Source of the DNA: Bemisia tabaci
Lineage: Eukaryota; Arthropoda; Insecta; Hemiptera; Aleyrodidae
Reading direction: 5' to 3'
DNA length: 64,000 nt
NCBI RefSeq assembly: GCF_918797505.1
Contig: NC_092798.1
Span: 1,005,501 to 1,069,500 of the forward strand
Under the pieces are notes generated by a model. It saw only the letters and a program-made list of their open reading frames with translations, made no database searches and was not told the DNA's origin. Of the stretch, positions 23,501 through 31,815 are shown piece after piece; position 1 is the stretch's first letter; each line of letters begins with the position of its first letter. The position numbers and the translations under genes are program-made.

Positions 23501-26489
23501 GTTTTCATTGATGGGAGCCATGGACAGAATACTTAACGCTGAAACAGAAAGTCCACATATTCGTACCACTTCACCAGAGTGGAAGAGCAGCAGTGCTCAA
23601 ACTAGCACAACACCCACATTTTTATTAAACAAAGTTACTACTGTTCCCAACTTGAAAACGCCAGATTCTAGGTGCAACCGATTTTCAAACACAGACACTT
23701 CGAACTTCCTACTCCCTGAAATCAAGCTCCCAGCGCAGGAGAATTTTTCAACAAATAATGCCACCTCTCCGAGCAAAGAGTCAGATGAATCAACTGTAAA
23801 CCCTCTCTCAATGTTGGAAATGCTGCTTCGTGAAACCACTGCCAAAAAGCCACTGCTGCAGACTGGCGATAGGTTCACACAACTGAGTGAAGGTACCACT
23901 CAGGGCTCAATATTATTCAGCCAGCAATCATTCGTTAATATTTCTAAACTTTTGGCGGATTTACAGAGGACAGCTGGTAAACCTAATACAGAGAGCGAGA
24001 GAAAGACCAAACTTCCACTACCACCTGATTTCCTCACAAAACAGGGAACAGAAGGGTCCAAAGTCAAGGAAACGATTTCTCATCTCAAAACCAAAGGAAA
24101 GACTGATGCAACAAAAACGACTTTGGGCACAGAGGGAACAGCTAAAGGGATAGTTGAGCCAGAATCTTCATCCCCAAGAATTCTATCGGCGCCTGATTTT
24201 AAAAGTTCCATTGAAGATAGATTGTACGGAATGGCTAATGTGACATCAATTTTTGATAAATTAAGGCAGTTAAGAATGAACGGTACTCACAATGATAAGT
24301 CAGAGACATTAGACCAAAATTCTGGGATGAAGCAACTTGACAAGACGCAAGATACACAGACAAAACCTGAAAATAAAGAAAAGCATGTTGAAAATTCAGC
24401 CTCAGTGGAGACACCCTATCTGAGTGACGAAAATATGTTAAAAAAAGTAAAGTCTTTACTTAAAGACTTCTCAGACATGAAACAAACAGCCAGTTCCAAA
24501 TGTGATGAAAACTCAACCGAATTTAGGCACATGGAAGCGACTGAATTACCTCTGATGAAGAGTGATGAGATGCATGATCGCTTGATGAGGAATAAGTCAT
24601 TTACGACAGATTCTCACAGAATTAATGAGCAGGGAAAAGCTACAGCCAATGCTTTTGAGACATCAATCTTCGAAGGAACTGACAGTAGCTGCAATAAGGC
24701 TTTTACAATTACACCAAGAAAACAGACAAGATTCACTGCTGCAACTACAGAGGAATCTGGGTCAATTTTAACCACAAAAAAAGTTGATGGTTTCCATGAC
24801 CATACAGATGGCAAACATTCAAACCAGAAGGACTGTGAGACGTCAAGTATGAACACAGTCCCAAAAATCGACAGTCTAAAGGGCAAACAAATCATCCAAA
24901 CTGACGTAACAGCTGGTTCCATAAAGAGTAAAGAGGCATGGGTAGAGACAGAGAAATCAGTGACAGTAATTGTGACAACGGAAGGTGCACCCTCAACAAG
25001 TGCAAGGACAGATAAAGTTCAACACGGTACTCAGATCACGCATGAGTTCAAATTTTCTCCCTCGTCGAAGTTGTTTCCCTCAAAAATTAAAGCTATGACA
25101 AAAAACTCAAATCTCACAAATGAGTACCAAGTGGTGACGATACTTGAGGAGAAAAAATCTAACGTCAAAAATCAGAAGGTGCACAACAATTCTGAAACTA
25201 CTATTTCCGTCACGGACAGAAACCTGCAATTTCGGGTAACTTCAAACATTTTTAACAGTACATCGAGCACATCAAACCCTGAGAACAGTACTGCAAATCT
25301 TGATCACCACACATCACCGATTTCAGGGGAAACAAAAAGAGAGAAAATTATTCCAACGAAAACATCCTATGCAGAACCCACAGAGGGCAATTCAATGGCT
25401 AAAAAGGTCCTAAACAAATCGGAATTTGGAAATCTGACTAGAAAAACTGTGAGCAATCGAAAAATCTCCTCTGTCAACCCTACCTCATTCAGAGACACAA
25501 AAAATAATGTCAATAATCCATCAACAGTGTTTAGAAGTGTTTACAAAACAACTGACGAATTTGGAAGTTCGACAATGAAAGCAGGATCGTCTAAGAAATT
25601 GGTAACAGTTACGACAAGGGTACGTCAAACCTCTCCAGGCACAAAGATAAAATTGTCTACTGTTGAATACAATTCAGGCAAAATTAATGTGACCATAGAT
25701 GAAAATGAAAAAAGAAAAAACTGCGATCAGTGCAGCACTTTCACCCCTCACTTCAAATTTATCACAATGATGGGCAGAGGAGATTACACTGAAATGAACA
25801 CACAACATTTAACTCTCGACAGAGATCAAAGAATTAAAGCAACGGAATCTACTTTACCATCCTCCAAAACGCAATGTGTTGCCACAGAAATTAAAAATAC
25901 AACTGCCGAAACTGACTCATGCAGTGAAAATAAAACCGAATTAAAAGTTCTAACAACTTTGGCTAGGAAATTAAATGGTACTGAAATACCTTGGAAGGAA
26001 AAAAAGATCCAACGTCTAGTAAAACACACAGAGAACAGGCCTACGGGACCCAGTCCTCTACAGCAAACGAGCTCCACAACAGTTGGCGATGCCGCAAGCA
26101 AAATTACAATGTCAGCAATAGAAAATGAAATGCATACATCAACTATCAATCTTGTGTCTGCATCTTGCGATTGTAAGTCAGCTACAGAAATGCCTCAGGA
26201 AACTCAGATACAAGAGGTAAACATTCGGCAAAGAAATACTTCTAAGGAAACAAATGAAAGGTCCAAAACTTTATCAGAATCAGGATTCAGCTCGAGCCGG
26301 CTAATGCATAATGCAAAAGAAAAGACAAAATGTAGTGAAGGTGCGCGAACTATGGAGCGATCTCAAAATGAGGCCTCAACAACCTTGCTTGAGGAACAGG
26401 CCGCTGCTTTTTATAATTTAAAAGACAAAAACAAAATTGAAAAATTGGAAAACGACACTGATGTGTATGATGATTCAACAGTAATGTGA
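17595..26489 (+). CDS. giant single exon, ~2,960-codon Ser/Thr/Asn/Lys-rich unrecognised protein
   Basis: One frame stays open for 8.9 kb. I place the exon start at 17595, after the acceptor TTCATATTCCAG, because no ATG precedes it. The first in-frame ATG is at 17721. An upstream exon ending between codons (phase 0) is implied. The protein is polar and low in aromatics, with many N-x-S/T sites, and has no domain or membrane segment I recognise. Counting residues from 17595: a Cys cluster C-x3-C-x4-C-x4-C at 439-453; three degenerate 38-40-residue repeats at 502-619; an acidic patch DDYIEDFDDD at about 758-768; His/Lys/Arg-rich patches at 1080-1097 and 1158-1172; a predicted helical charged stretch at about 1830-1955; two more close Cys pairs (CDQC, CDC) near the C-terminus. 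The frame ends at TGA 26487-26489, but a strong donor GTGAGT at 26486 suggests splicing to 27573. A secreted or extracellular-matrix role is plausible but unproven. Confidence 0.85.
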   Translation: MPGSKVFTDSSGNWRANIQTRLNQIKLPNFQAETSNSYKPQTMLRQTANGLSYSTGKERPLVALNVPRGTYIEQEIDKLRQSKGSSKKSLSSGSQGRENILKYKVTVSIPQLPESEDKNSSDRLRVILSIADGRTTQRPNHEHLATTNTSLKTQQSKDSKTTETPVSRLSNNLQENTTIWVTNENHFNLAPEKSQKEKKFWLKPKYELYSTGKENELNNTATNYKKSVDSNFRANKNSPLKATGIDFLKDSPRDSEKNHTDQMVAVSVNSQRNSTPQGDVPVNTNLNTSKKPIIKQTKQKSQKQERVSGYSPNFSLKMPNLKPQLNGLNKKEKRIKIVNNAFPVIITIKNASNDKFTGRLGNKSKYKDEKDKIFSVPVSVIVDGVPLSDMLKSERLSEYHSENRSLPKMNEKSVEHWNSTIENLETVSDMFNENFTNPCSIVCNSDTCSIMPCLRVLQLMPQVYNSLFQNEPGKTDSPKSQRNSGQKVSNDGNSTLSTSTKNVQIVKKPKVSSASESGEFISESIALKSEARYKEMPDTKKHIKLVQAKEAGTNLNRLNTEDDISKSQARCIGSPALKKTVQLVKTPVACNATEPDELIPARKFLKTETRCKENFIPKRIMDNQTGIQPTGPNTTDTSLMHEPASIHLPLGNELLTSSRQNIYQPAQKQLKYEISSAKTSPFDTHTSSLNATLFPLQPPANNNFPMVELAIQNTLSDGSNLKQKVQKDMPFNNLQSQNEFNDGTKLSSGSYSLDLQPDDYIEDFDDDVIGPESSSIATDIASTFYPPVWFNSTDRNYNPLMANNLNDEESSQTLPVKNLLRYSPLDTIQNNGVCAQKASFLFQNNVPFSDRLPLNARLQNIQDKDPLFLGLKDFQGSYSPLPVRTNEQLPLKLDVSNTDKEDISRNASLLVKNKMFVTPIAPSPDQLKRQKVKVENDVSELILWMPENIPKINFVFKQKNQKSDSEPKSLRRTARSSEHYLDTLNLCHSKQKMRPRDQDDSLQEGALLNNVGKNQRNVVFLTNTQKPVEAKTFPDEGKELMDLTSSLSNEASNDDAQEVPHSHHSSLQHSTFLKNDTKSHKIHREKLHRHHRKLKKKDMNQTDEPQKKTLSQRSEHIMRSHGWKDVSSSSKNDALKTLPIDLKEDSSKLKTEDKNKTHRHHKKHRKKHLKNHLSILHIKSKNESVPDNKNENTVTNVRPNVISELTEKNVSKGRMLIQYLKHLKSPLSSGKKAQHAGERIETSTARQQTTLIHNEIATKNNLNELNRTMSTARFRENTTFLFDEDEIMNVNDNAFIENDIKSKLRSKTKNKNLLHLPVESSNIEIGMKDTSKKPIRSFLEDRFQKIDEDLLSNYLTPDSDKKSGDNERSDLENLKTSQFTHNLAEENNFFGRAGSSSANITDDRSEERGMPQISLDAGTNSTQASSTDKGNLESKSGTSQQLMGFMEGSPEGNTFQLNIKTNQTFNNLKEGSDANVIESSFKKKDTQGFASKSIKGGSTTRDKTREQGMESVNHNATHAPRSSTQLVTKVRSKNFSDNFPTESTGNGATNAVSKKQLEINSNINVKPTKNNIFSRLNFFKSLLDLKGNKKSVKNKNYASKTDQNGRKNMCVHIHSSSPLQLDNTKVYHAIKVPSAIITPYIAEALSSEQKKKMLAHSGHEEILRLTQSNSENAAGQADEKTIQTIEDKNSKETIDLGQKLKDRQVESDSEPWVHEKKERVVQNNLMGSGNFINAKIYPFLPVKVPDLYTMKHAKGNSENERVSIIPLEMDEQTLAQEKNFQPTEISKFTYKNYNTPFDAATDTYTYPELNIEKEDSSLKMSKGHFSDQLKNYNRQMAEKLSQLGLAESTTVQSILDKKEAQSATLSAAGVSALKQYITHLNEERNKGYIQQLIKSNKEPSLEKSLGDLWRPKSKKKFASAHRQLEEVLRKSEKEKDSWKDLKKVYLENLQSQLSGGTTFATINPSSFEKFSLMGAMDRILNAETESPHIRTTSPEWKSSSAQTSTTPTFLLNKVTTVPNLKTPDSRCNRFSNTDTSNFLLPEIKLPAQENFSTNNATSPSKESDESTVNPLSMLEMLLRETTAKKPLLQTGDRFTQLSEGTTQGSILFSQQSFVNISKLLADLQRTAGKPNTESERKTKLPLPPDFLTKQGTEGSKVKETISHLKTKGKTDATKTTLGTEGTAKGIVEPESSSPRILSAPDFKSSIEDRLYGMANVTSIFDKLRQLRMNGTHNDKSETLDQNSGMKQLDKTQDTQTKPENKEKHVENSASVETPYLSDENMLKKVKSLLKDFSDMKQTASSKCDENSTEFRHMEATELPLMKSDEMHDRLMRNKSFTTDSHRINEQGKATANAFETSIFEGTDSSCNKAFTITPRKQTRFTAATTEESGSILTTKKVDGFHDHTDGKHSNQKDCETSSMNTVPKIDSLKGKQIIQTDVTAGSIKSKEAWVETEKSVTVIVTTEGAPSTSARTDKVQHGTQITHEFKFSPSSKLFPSKIKAMTKNSNLTNEYQVVTILEEKKSNVKNQKVHNNSETTISVTDRNLQFRVTSNIFNSTSSTSNPENSTANLDHHTSPISGETKREKIIPTKTSYAEPTEGNSMAKKVLNKSEFGNLTRKTVSNRKISSVNPTSFRDTKNNVNNPSTVFRSVYKTTDEFGSSTMKAGSSKKLVTVTTRVRQTSPGTKIKLSTVEYNSGKINVTIDENEKRKNCDQCSTFTPHFKFITMMGRGDYTEMNTQHLTLDRDQRIKATESTLPSSKTQCVATEIKNTTAETDSCSENKTELKVLTTLARKLNGTEIPWKEKKIQRLVKHTENRPTGPSPLQQTSSTTVGDAASKITMSAIENEMHTSTINLVSASCDCKSATEMPQETQIQEVNIRQRNTSKETNERSKTLSESGFSSSRLMHNAKEKTKCSEGARTMERSQNEASTTLLEEQAAAFYNLKDKNKIEKLENDTDVYDDSTVM

Positions 26490-26963
26490 GTGCGCAGGGT
26501 TGTAAAAAAGACAATTTAAGTGTAATGTTGAGATGACTAACTGATTGGAATAAGGTCAGGGCACAACTTGAGATTGGTCTCAAGAATTTTCTGAGTTTTC
26601 TTAGTTACAGTGCAGACTGCTCTTATAAAGATATGATATACTTATAAGCTAAACTGTGGCGATGTAAAAGAATACAAAGATAATTGAGTTACCTGGGTCA
26701 GAGCCACGGGCAATAAAAAATTAAAATACTATCACTCTAAACTCAAGGTAGAAAACGATGTGTACAATTGATAATTATTTCAATGGCAATTCCTCAGGGT
26801 GAAGAGCTGTTGGATAAATAATGTAATCGTTTTCCATTTCATCGAAGGTGAGATTTTGGTTAGGAAAGGATTTTCTGAAGTATTCAGTGCGATTGATGCT
26901 GGGTGAGATTTGGTCAATACAACAATTGAGGTTCTAATTCACACGGAGTCTTGACCAAGGGTC

Positions 26964-26969
26964 AATAAA
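26964..26969 (+). promoter_or_regulatory. AATAAA in the intron after the giant exon
   Basis: It could end an unspliced transcript that uses the TGA at 26487-26489. A similar AATAAA occurs at 26712-26717. Confidence 0.35.
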
Positions 26970-27572
26970 TTTTTTTTTTTTAAATGATTTGTAATTAATT
27001 CATAGTTCACCTTATAATTTGGACTAATTTTTGCAACAGGAAACTAAAATATCAGGCTTAATTTGGAAAAAACGTATGTGCTAGTATTTCCCCTTGCATA
27101 TATGGGTTCTTCTGCATTCGAGTCAGATATTAGTAGTTCCTTATTGAAAAACATAGTCCATGTGAATGTCATTCCTAAAAGTTTGATTTTCTAATAATTC
27201 CTAAGAGCGATGAAAGAGAAAGAAGAAAATGAATGAGAGCTGATTGAAATTGTTGTGCAGTCTTTGTAACTGTAAGTAATGACTTGAGGCATCAGCTGTA
27301 AAAAAACTGTTTTCTAGCGATATTGGAGCACAAACTATGTCCATTGTCTAGACCTATAACGATAGAAGGTAGAATAAATTGTGTAAGTTTTTTGTGCCTC
27401 TTTAGTTGTAATAAAAAGTAAAGAGTAATCTAAAAATCTTATTTTTCTTGTCTGCCAATTTGTTTCAAGAATAATCAGGACTACAGATGGAAAATTAGAG
27501 GCTTATAATCAACAACCGGATAAGTGCCACAACGTTGATTTTGAGTTCAATATTTACATTTTTATTTTTTAG

Positions 27573-27600
27573 GACTGCTGAAGAACATACCCACCAGTAA
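27573..27600 (+). CDS. probable 28-base terminal exon of the giant gene
   Basis: The acceptor lies after a long T-rich tract (TTTTTATTTTTTAG, ending at 27572). With the donor GTGAGT at 26486, the leading G completes an ATG codon begun by AT. The frame then reads TAEEHTHQ and stops at TAA 27598-27600. The intron would be 1,087 bp. AATAAA at 27804-27809 fits the 3' end. Phase, acceptor and prompt stop agree, but the exon is tiny and needs transcript support. Confidence 0.5.
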
Positions 27601-27803
27601 CGCTATATTTTAGAAGTTATACAAACTTCTATATTGTTGGTGGCAATTAGGTTGTTATGCAGCATATTGCGGTGCTTAAAATGAAAAACTACGTCAACTC
27701 TAATTTTTAATTTTTTGGCACATCATGGACGATAAGTCTTCAAGTATTTTTAATCTTCAAATATTAATTTGTTGGTTCGACTAATACTGGAAAAATAAGT
27801 CAA

Positions 27804-27809
27804 AATAAA
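27804..27809 (+). promoter_or_regulatory. AATAAA poly(A) signal candidate for the giant gene
   Basis: Lies 204 bases after the candidate terminal stop at 27600, and just before the convergent - strand gene's last exon. Confidence 0.4.
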
Positions 27810-27934
27810 TTTCACCCTTTGCAAATATAAAGATATGCATTTCTGTTTAAGAAAAATGACAAACCAAGTAAATCGGAGTCAGGTAGCTTGTCAAAGGACC
27901 ATCGGCTCATGCTGGAGCTATTCGGAACTGCACT

Positions 27935-28009
27935 TCACTTTCCTTTCTTCTTTGCCTGATCTATTTTTTCTTGTAAAAAGGCTTTGACTTGGGGGTGCTG
28001 AAGTAGCTC
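27935..28009 (-). CDS. last exon of - strand gene, Lys-rich helical tail
   Basis: On the - strand a good acceptor (TCTCTTTTAATTCCAG) opens at 28009. In phase 0 the frame reads ELLQHPQVKAFLQEKIDQAK followed by KKGK, then TGA at 27937-27935. The pattern is that of an amphipathic charged helix with a basic end. It fits phase-0 donors at the end of the 30361-30756 reading frame. Frame choice is not certain: the +2 phase is also open for 15 codons. I do not recognise the family. Confidence 0.55.
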   Translation of the reverse strand, partial: ELLQHPQVKAFLQEKIDQAKKKGK

Positions 28010-30360
28010 CTGGAATTAAAAGAGATCACTGCAGTTAACTGAATTTGATGTTAATTATACGACTATCTTTGCAAAATTAAAATATTTCAAACTTTTAAAA
28101 CCGATCTTGGGATAACTACTTCGATTTTTACCCTAGGAAAAATGTAAAGATTTATGTATGTGATTAGAGTGTACATCTCAAGAAGTGGCAGCTCAGAGAC
28201 GGAGTAAGACCTCCGTCTCAAAGATGACTCTTCATTCCTGTCCTGCTTGAATTCATTGTTTTTCCAACAAAAGAATGTATCTTGATTGCGCTCTCTCAGT
28301 ACGTTTTACTAACATTTTATTTTTTGAAATGAAAACCTTCACTTGAGTTCGACTGAAATTTCTAGTGATTTTGTAATTACACTCGTAACACAGGATACCA
28401 ATATTTTCAGATAAACATCCGTGCAAAGGTTCTTCAAAAAACAAGTGTCGATGGAATTACTGGAACAGCCCAGTCAAGATATGTCCCTTCGTGTGAGAGA
28501 TGATGAGTTGTTTGAAAAAACCATAAAACCTGCAAGAAAAACCTCAAATCAAAGACCACCCTGAACGGTACTTGTCTTGGCTCCTAAATTGTCAAACTAG
28601 TAAAAAAGAAAGAGGGAAAAACTTCAGAAATTAGGACAAGAATCAATTAAGCACAATGAAATCATATACAGAGTAATTGTTTTGCTACAGAAATTCTAGA
28701 TGAAGCTGCTCTTCCCATCTGAGAGGGTAAAACATAATTAAGTAATTAATCTGCTTTTTCATTGTGACACTGTTGAAGTTATGGACTTCCAAGCCAGATG
28801 ACCATGAACTTCAAAATATGCAATATGCATTGTGTTTTACTTAGTTGCCTTCTCATGGAATTGTGACTAGATGGTTAAAACTCATGGATCCGTCGCAAAC
28901 ATTAAAAAAACTGCCTAAAAACCAAGTTCTTTAGTTCAATTAACGAGGTTACCGCCCTTTGAGAAACATGATTAAACGTCAATTCACTGAAGTGGAATAT
29001 GGATGATGAAAGTTCAAAACACATATCTTGATTTACAATGTATGTGTGGATTCTTGTCACTTAAGTGATTTACAGATATTTAAAATCCTTATCAATTGGG
29101 TAGATTTCTAGGTACATTTAATTTTTCTATGAGATACCAGACAAATAATACTTCTTGAACTTTTAACTGAATTTTTTCTTAATGCGCAGGCTATATTCTG
29201 TGATAGTTTTAAACAGAAATTTTTATAGTCATTCTTCAAAAAAAAAAAAAAAAAAAAAAAGGCAGAGATTTTAAAAAATTATAATTTAGATGCAAGTCTT
29301 GTAACTTCCACCAAACATGTCATTTCTCTCGCTTAGGTTCCATCAATCAGAGATGTATACAATACCTATGGTTGCTCCATTGACAATTTCTGAACGGAAA
29401 TATTTTCCGAACTATTGAACATGTAACTTGCCACTTAAACAGATCTGTTCAATTTTTACTTCAAGATGATCCAACTACATCAAATTGCAGGACCAAGGAT
29501 TCTGTGACTAATGGAACTCTGTGTACTTGATGCCTTGCAGATGTTGCTTTAGATCTAATGCTAAAAAGATATAAATGGATTGAAACATCCTACAAACATG
29601 TTCCAGACATGTTCCAAACTCGAGAAAAATGCAACTGTAAGACTCAGGTGCAAAATTAGTTCCAAACCTTGAAATAAAATTCACTGCCTTACATTCTCAA
29701 CCTCGCCTCTATTGGATGAGAAAAATTCAACCTTAAAAAGGTAAAGAAGTACCAGTCTTGGAAACAACATCCTGTTTATTGTCCTGTGTTTCAAATGTAC
29801 TCTGCAATTAAATATTAGACAACGGACTTTTTATATTTTCTAGGAGAGACCATACAGATCAATTGTTAAACTTAGAGATGTATAGTACCTCCATTGTGGT
29901 GTTCCTCAATCTAAAATGTATTTTTTGCAAAGAAAGGTGAGCCAATTTCAAGGCTTGAAATTTTCAGGGAACATTTGCAGAAAAAGAGAGCAAATCAACA
30001 GTTGAATAAATTCATTCATTTTCCAATTAAAAAATAGAGTATGATGAGAATCCTACAGAATCGCAACTCAAGATATCAGAGCCTCAGAGTCAAAAGGTAC
30101 CTAAGTTGACGTTAGTCATTTCGAGATATCAGGGGAAAAGTTAGAAAGCCGAGTATCGGCCCCATCGATTCCAATGTAAATCGCAATTTTGGAGACTCCT
30201 TATCTCATGATCGGTGTAAGATAGGGCTACCAAATTTTTCACAGAAACGGAACCATTATTGGAGAGTAGGTAACCCGATTTTTCCAATAATGTGATATAG
30301 GTACCTTTTGGCTCTAGGGCACTGGTATGTAGTTTCTAAGAGTAGCTATTAATATACTGT
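28010..30360. other. probable intron of the - strand gene
   Basis: Unique AT-rich sequence between the two - strand exons. It contains a 23-base A run at 29238-29260. No convincing additional exon was seen, though short ones could be missed. Confidence 0.45.
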
Positions 30361-30756
30361 TTAAGAGAAACTGTGTGTATGCTGTACCATTTTTTTAATA
30401 CTGAGGATATCATCTAGAACCTGTGGATCATCAGCAGAGTCATCGCTTCCGTCGGAGTGACTGGAGCTCTCGCCCTCATTGCTGCTGAGCTCAATTTCAT
30501 CACCTGCTGAGTGATCCGCTTCATCTGCAGTGCTTCCTGAGGATTTTGGCCTTTTGCAAACTTCGTCATCCTCAGAGCTCCCGCTTGTACTTAGTCTCCG
30601 TTTCAATGAATCTTCCGCTGCATTTCCAACCTCCTTCTCCACAACGATGACCGTCCCTTCTTGGTCCTCTCTTGACATTTCCTTTGATATTTCTACTGAA
30701 TTTTTTGGGGTCCTTCCAGCTTGGCTTGTTGTATGTCCTTCACCATGTTCATCCAT
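30361..30756 (-). CDS. acidic Ser-rich protein, first coding exon
   Basis: The - strand frame starts at ATG 30756-30754 in a good context (GAAATGG), 6 bases after a possible 5' UTR acceptor (CTTATCTAG). It stays open 131 codons. Seen in the sequence: a Glu/Thr/Gln-rich start, basic nuclear-signal-like bits (LKRRLS at 51-56, CKRPKSSG at 67-74), then a long Asp/Glu/Ser run (about 76-111). The acidic Ser-rich run looks like casein-kinase-type substrate sequence, suggesting a nuclear protein. If unspliced it stops at 30361-30363. More likely the exon ends at 30388 (AAAATG then GTACAG) or 30421 (CACAG then GTTCTA), both phase 0, joining 28009 to give a protein of about 136-147 residues. Not recognised as a named family. 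Confidence 0.6.
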   Translation of the reverse strand: MDEHGEGHTTSQAGRTPKNSVEISKEMSREDQEGTVIVVEKEVGNAAEDSLKRRLSTSGSSEDDEVCKRPKSSGSTADEADHSAGDEIELSSNEGESSSHSDGSDDSADDPQVLDDILSIKKMVQHTHSFS

Positions 30757-30759
30757 TTC

Positions 30760-31327
30760 AAACTAGATAAGAATAAAATTGGACATTATCATACAATGGA
30801 AAAGGACACATGTGCAATACTTGATCTGGGAATTTTAATGGATGCTCAGTGAGGTTACTCAAGAAATCAGAAGGAAGCACGGAATGCAAAAAGGAGCTGA
30901 GAGCAGGGAACGTAGCATGAATCTCTCAGAACTCCATTAAACTCCAAAGCAACTCAGATGCTTGTGGAGGACCTCCTGTTAACATTCTGCTGAAGGAAAT
31001 AAAAACTTGGATAGTATTTGGCCCTACAGATTTACCGGCAAAAATACCAAAAAGCCATCATTTCAGCAACTTAGGGTAAAGAGTTATGTAACAATATCAC
31101 TACGGGACATGGTGCTATCTACTCTGGATTTATTTTAAAGCAATTTTCGATTTGTAGCAAGGCTTACTTCAGGAGGTACTACTTACTTACTCAGAATTAT
31201 GTATTACGATCATTTCAAACACTGAAAAACCAATTTTTAAACAATTTTAAACAAATAGTGAAAGTACTTGGTAAAATGGTTACAATCTACTTTCGTAAAA
31301 CTCACCACTTTCACTTTTAATATTTTA
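30760..31327. other. upstream region of the - strand gene
   Basis: Unique sequence without MITE ends. It presumably holds a 5' UTR intron or the promoter of the - strand gene, but nothing specific can be assigned. Confidence 0.4.
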
Positions 31328-31373
31328 CTGTCGTCGCGTTTTGAGACCAAGTCAGGGTCCCTTCTTCAGGACG
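31328..31373 (-). ncRNA. hammerhead-like ribozyme motif (degenerate)
   Basis: On the - strand: CTGAAGA (31369-31363), then GGGACC and GGTCTC, which can pair around a 7-base loop, then CAAAACGCGACGACAG. This is the order of hammerhead core box, stem II and the box that should be GAAA. Here that box reads CAAA, so catalysis is doubtful. Penelope-like elements are known to carry such motifs. Confidence 0.4.
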
Positions 31374-31750
31374 TGTGCAAAAAGAAACATAAAAATAAGA
31401 GGGAAAGAGTACAGATGGAATCCAATTCACAGACGAACAGATAGATTTGCTGTCGCTAAACATTTTTCTGAAGGCCACAATATTAACTTCAAACCGAAAC
31501 AATTGTCAGGAGGTTACAAAAAACCCAGATGCTAACCATCTACGAAAACATTGAGATGCACAAAGAAAAGGATAGATTGATGAATTTTGAAATTGAGAAC
31601 GCTGAAAATCCGTTTTTAAAATTAGTTTCAAAAAACAACGCTAAAAAGGACAATGTTGGATATTCAAAGGAAAACAATGATCAAGAGGACAACGCTGGAA
31701 ATGTCAAGACTGATAAAACTGACCGATACAATGATCACACCAGTGATTGA
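31341..31750 (+). pseudogene. GIY-YIG endonuclease fragment, frameshifted
   Basis: The first frame (31341-31535) contains AVAKHFSEGHNINF, typical of the central His-x(n)-His part of Penelope-type GIY-YIG domains (the pattern S-A-x-A-x-H followed by G-H-x-I-x-F). The frame stops at TAA 31533. The next part of the domain (LTIYENIEMHKEKDRLMNFE), with the expected Glu and Asn positions, continues in another frame from 31529. So one frameshift separates two halves of one domain. The N-terminal GIY...YIG half and the reverse transcriptase are missing. Nonfunctional. Confidence 0.6.
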
Positions 31751-31765
31751 CATGACCGCATGCGT

Positions 31766-31815
31766 CACGTCCTGAAGAAGGGACCTTGACTCAGTCTCCA
31801 CACGCGTCGATAGTC
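31766..31815 (+). ncRNA. second hammerhead-like motif (degenerate)
   Basis: The + strand copy has CTGAAGA at 31772-31778, GGGAC pairing with GTCTC, then CACACGCGTCGATAG. The GAAA box is CACA, so it is probably inactive. The inverted arrangement relative to the first copy fits inverted terminal repeats of the same retroelement family. Confidence 0.4.

Larger units (their letters stand above)
31328..31815 (+). mobile_element. Penelope-like retroelement remnant
   Basis: A short decayed element made of a GIY-YIG endonuclease fragment (31380-31720, + strand) bounded by two inverted copies of a roughly 30-base motif containing CCTGAAGAAGGGACC. The copy at 31347-31373 is on the - strand and the copy at 31766-31797 on the + strand. 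Penelope-like elements characteristically combine a reverse transcriptase/GIY-YIG protein with terminal repeats, direct or inverted, that carry hammerhead ribozymes. The reverse transcriptase itself is absent here. Confidence 0.6.
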
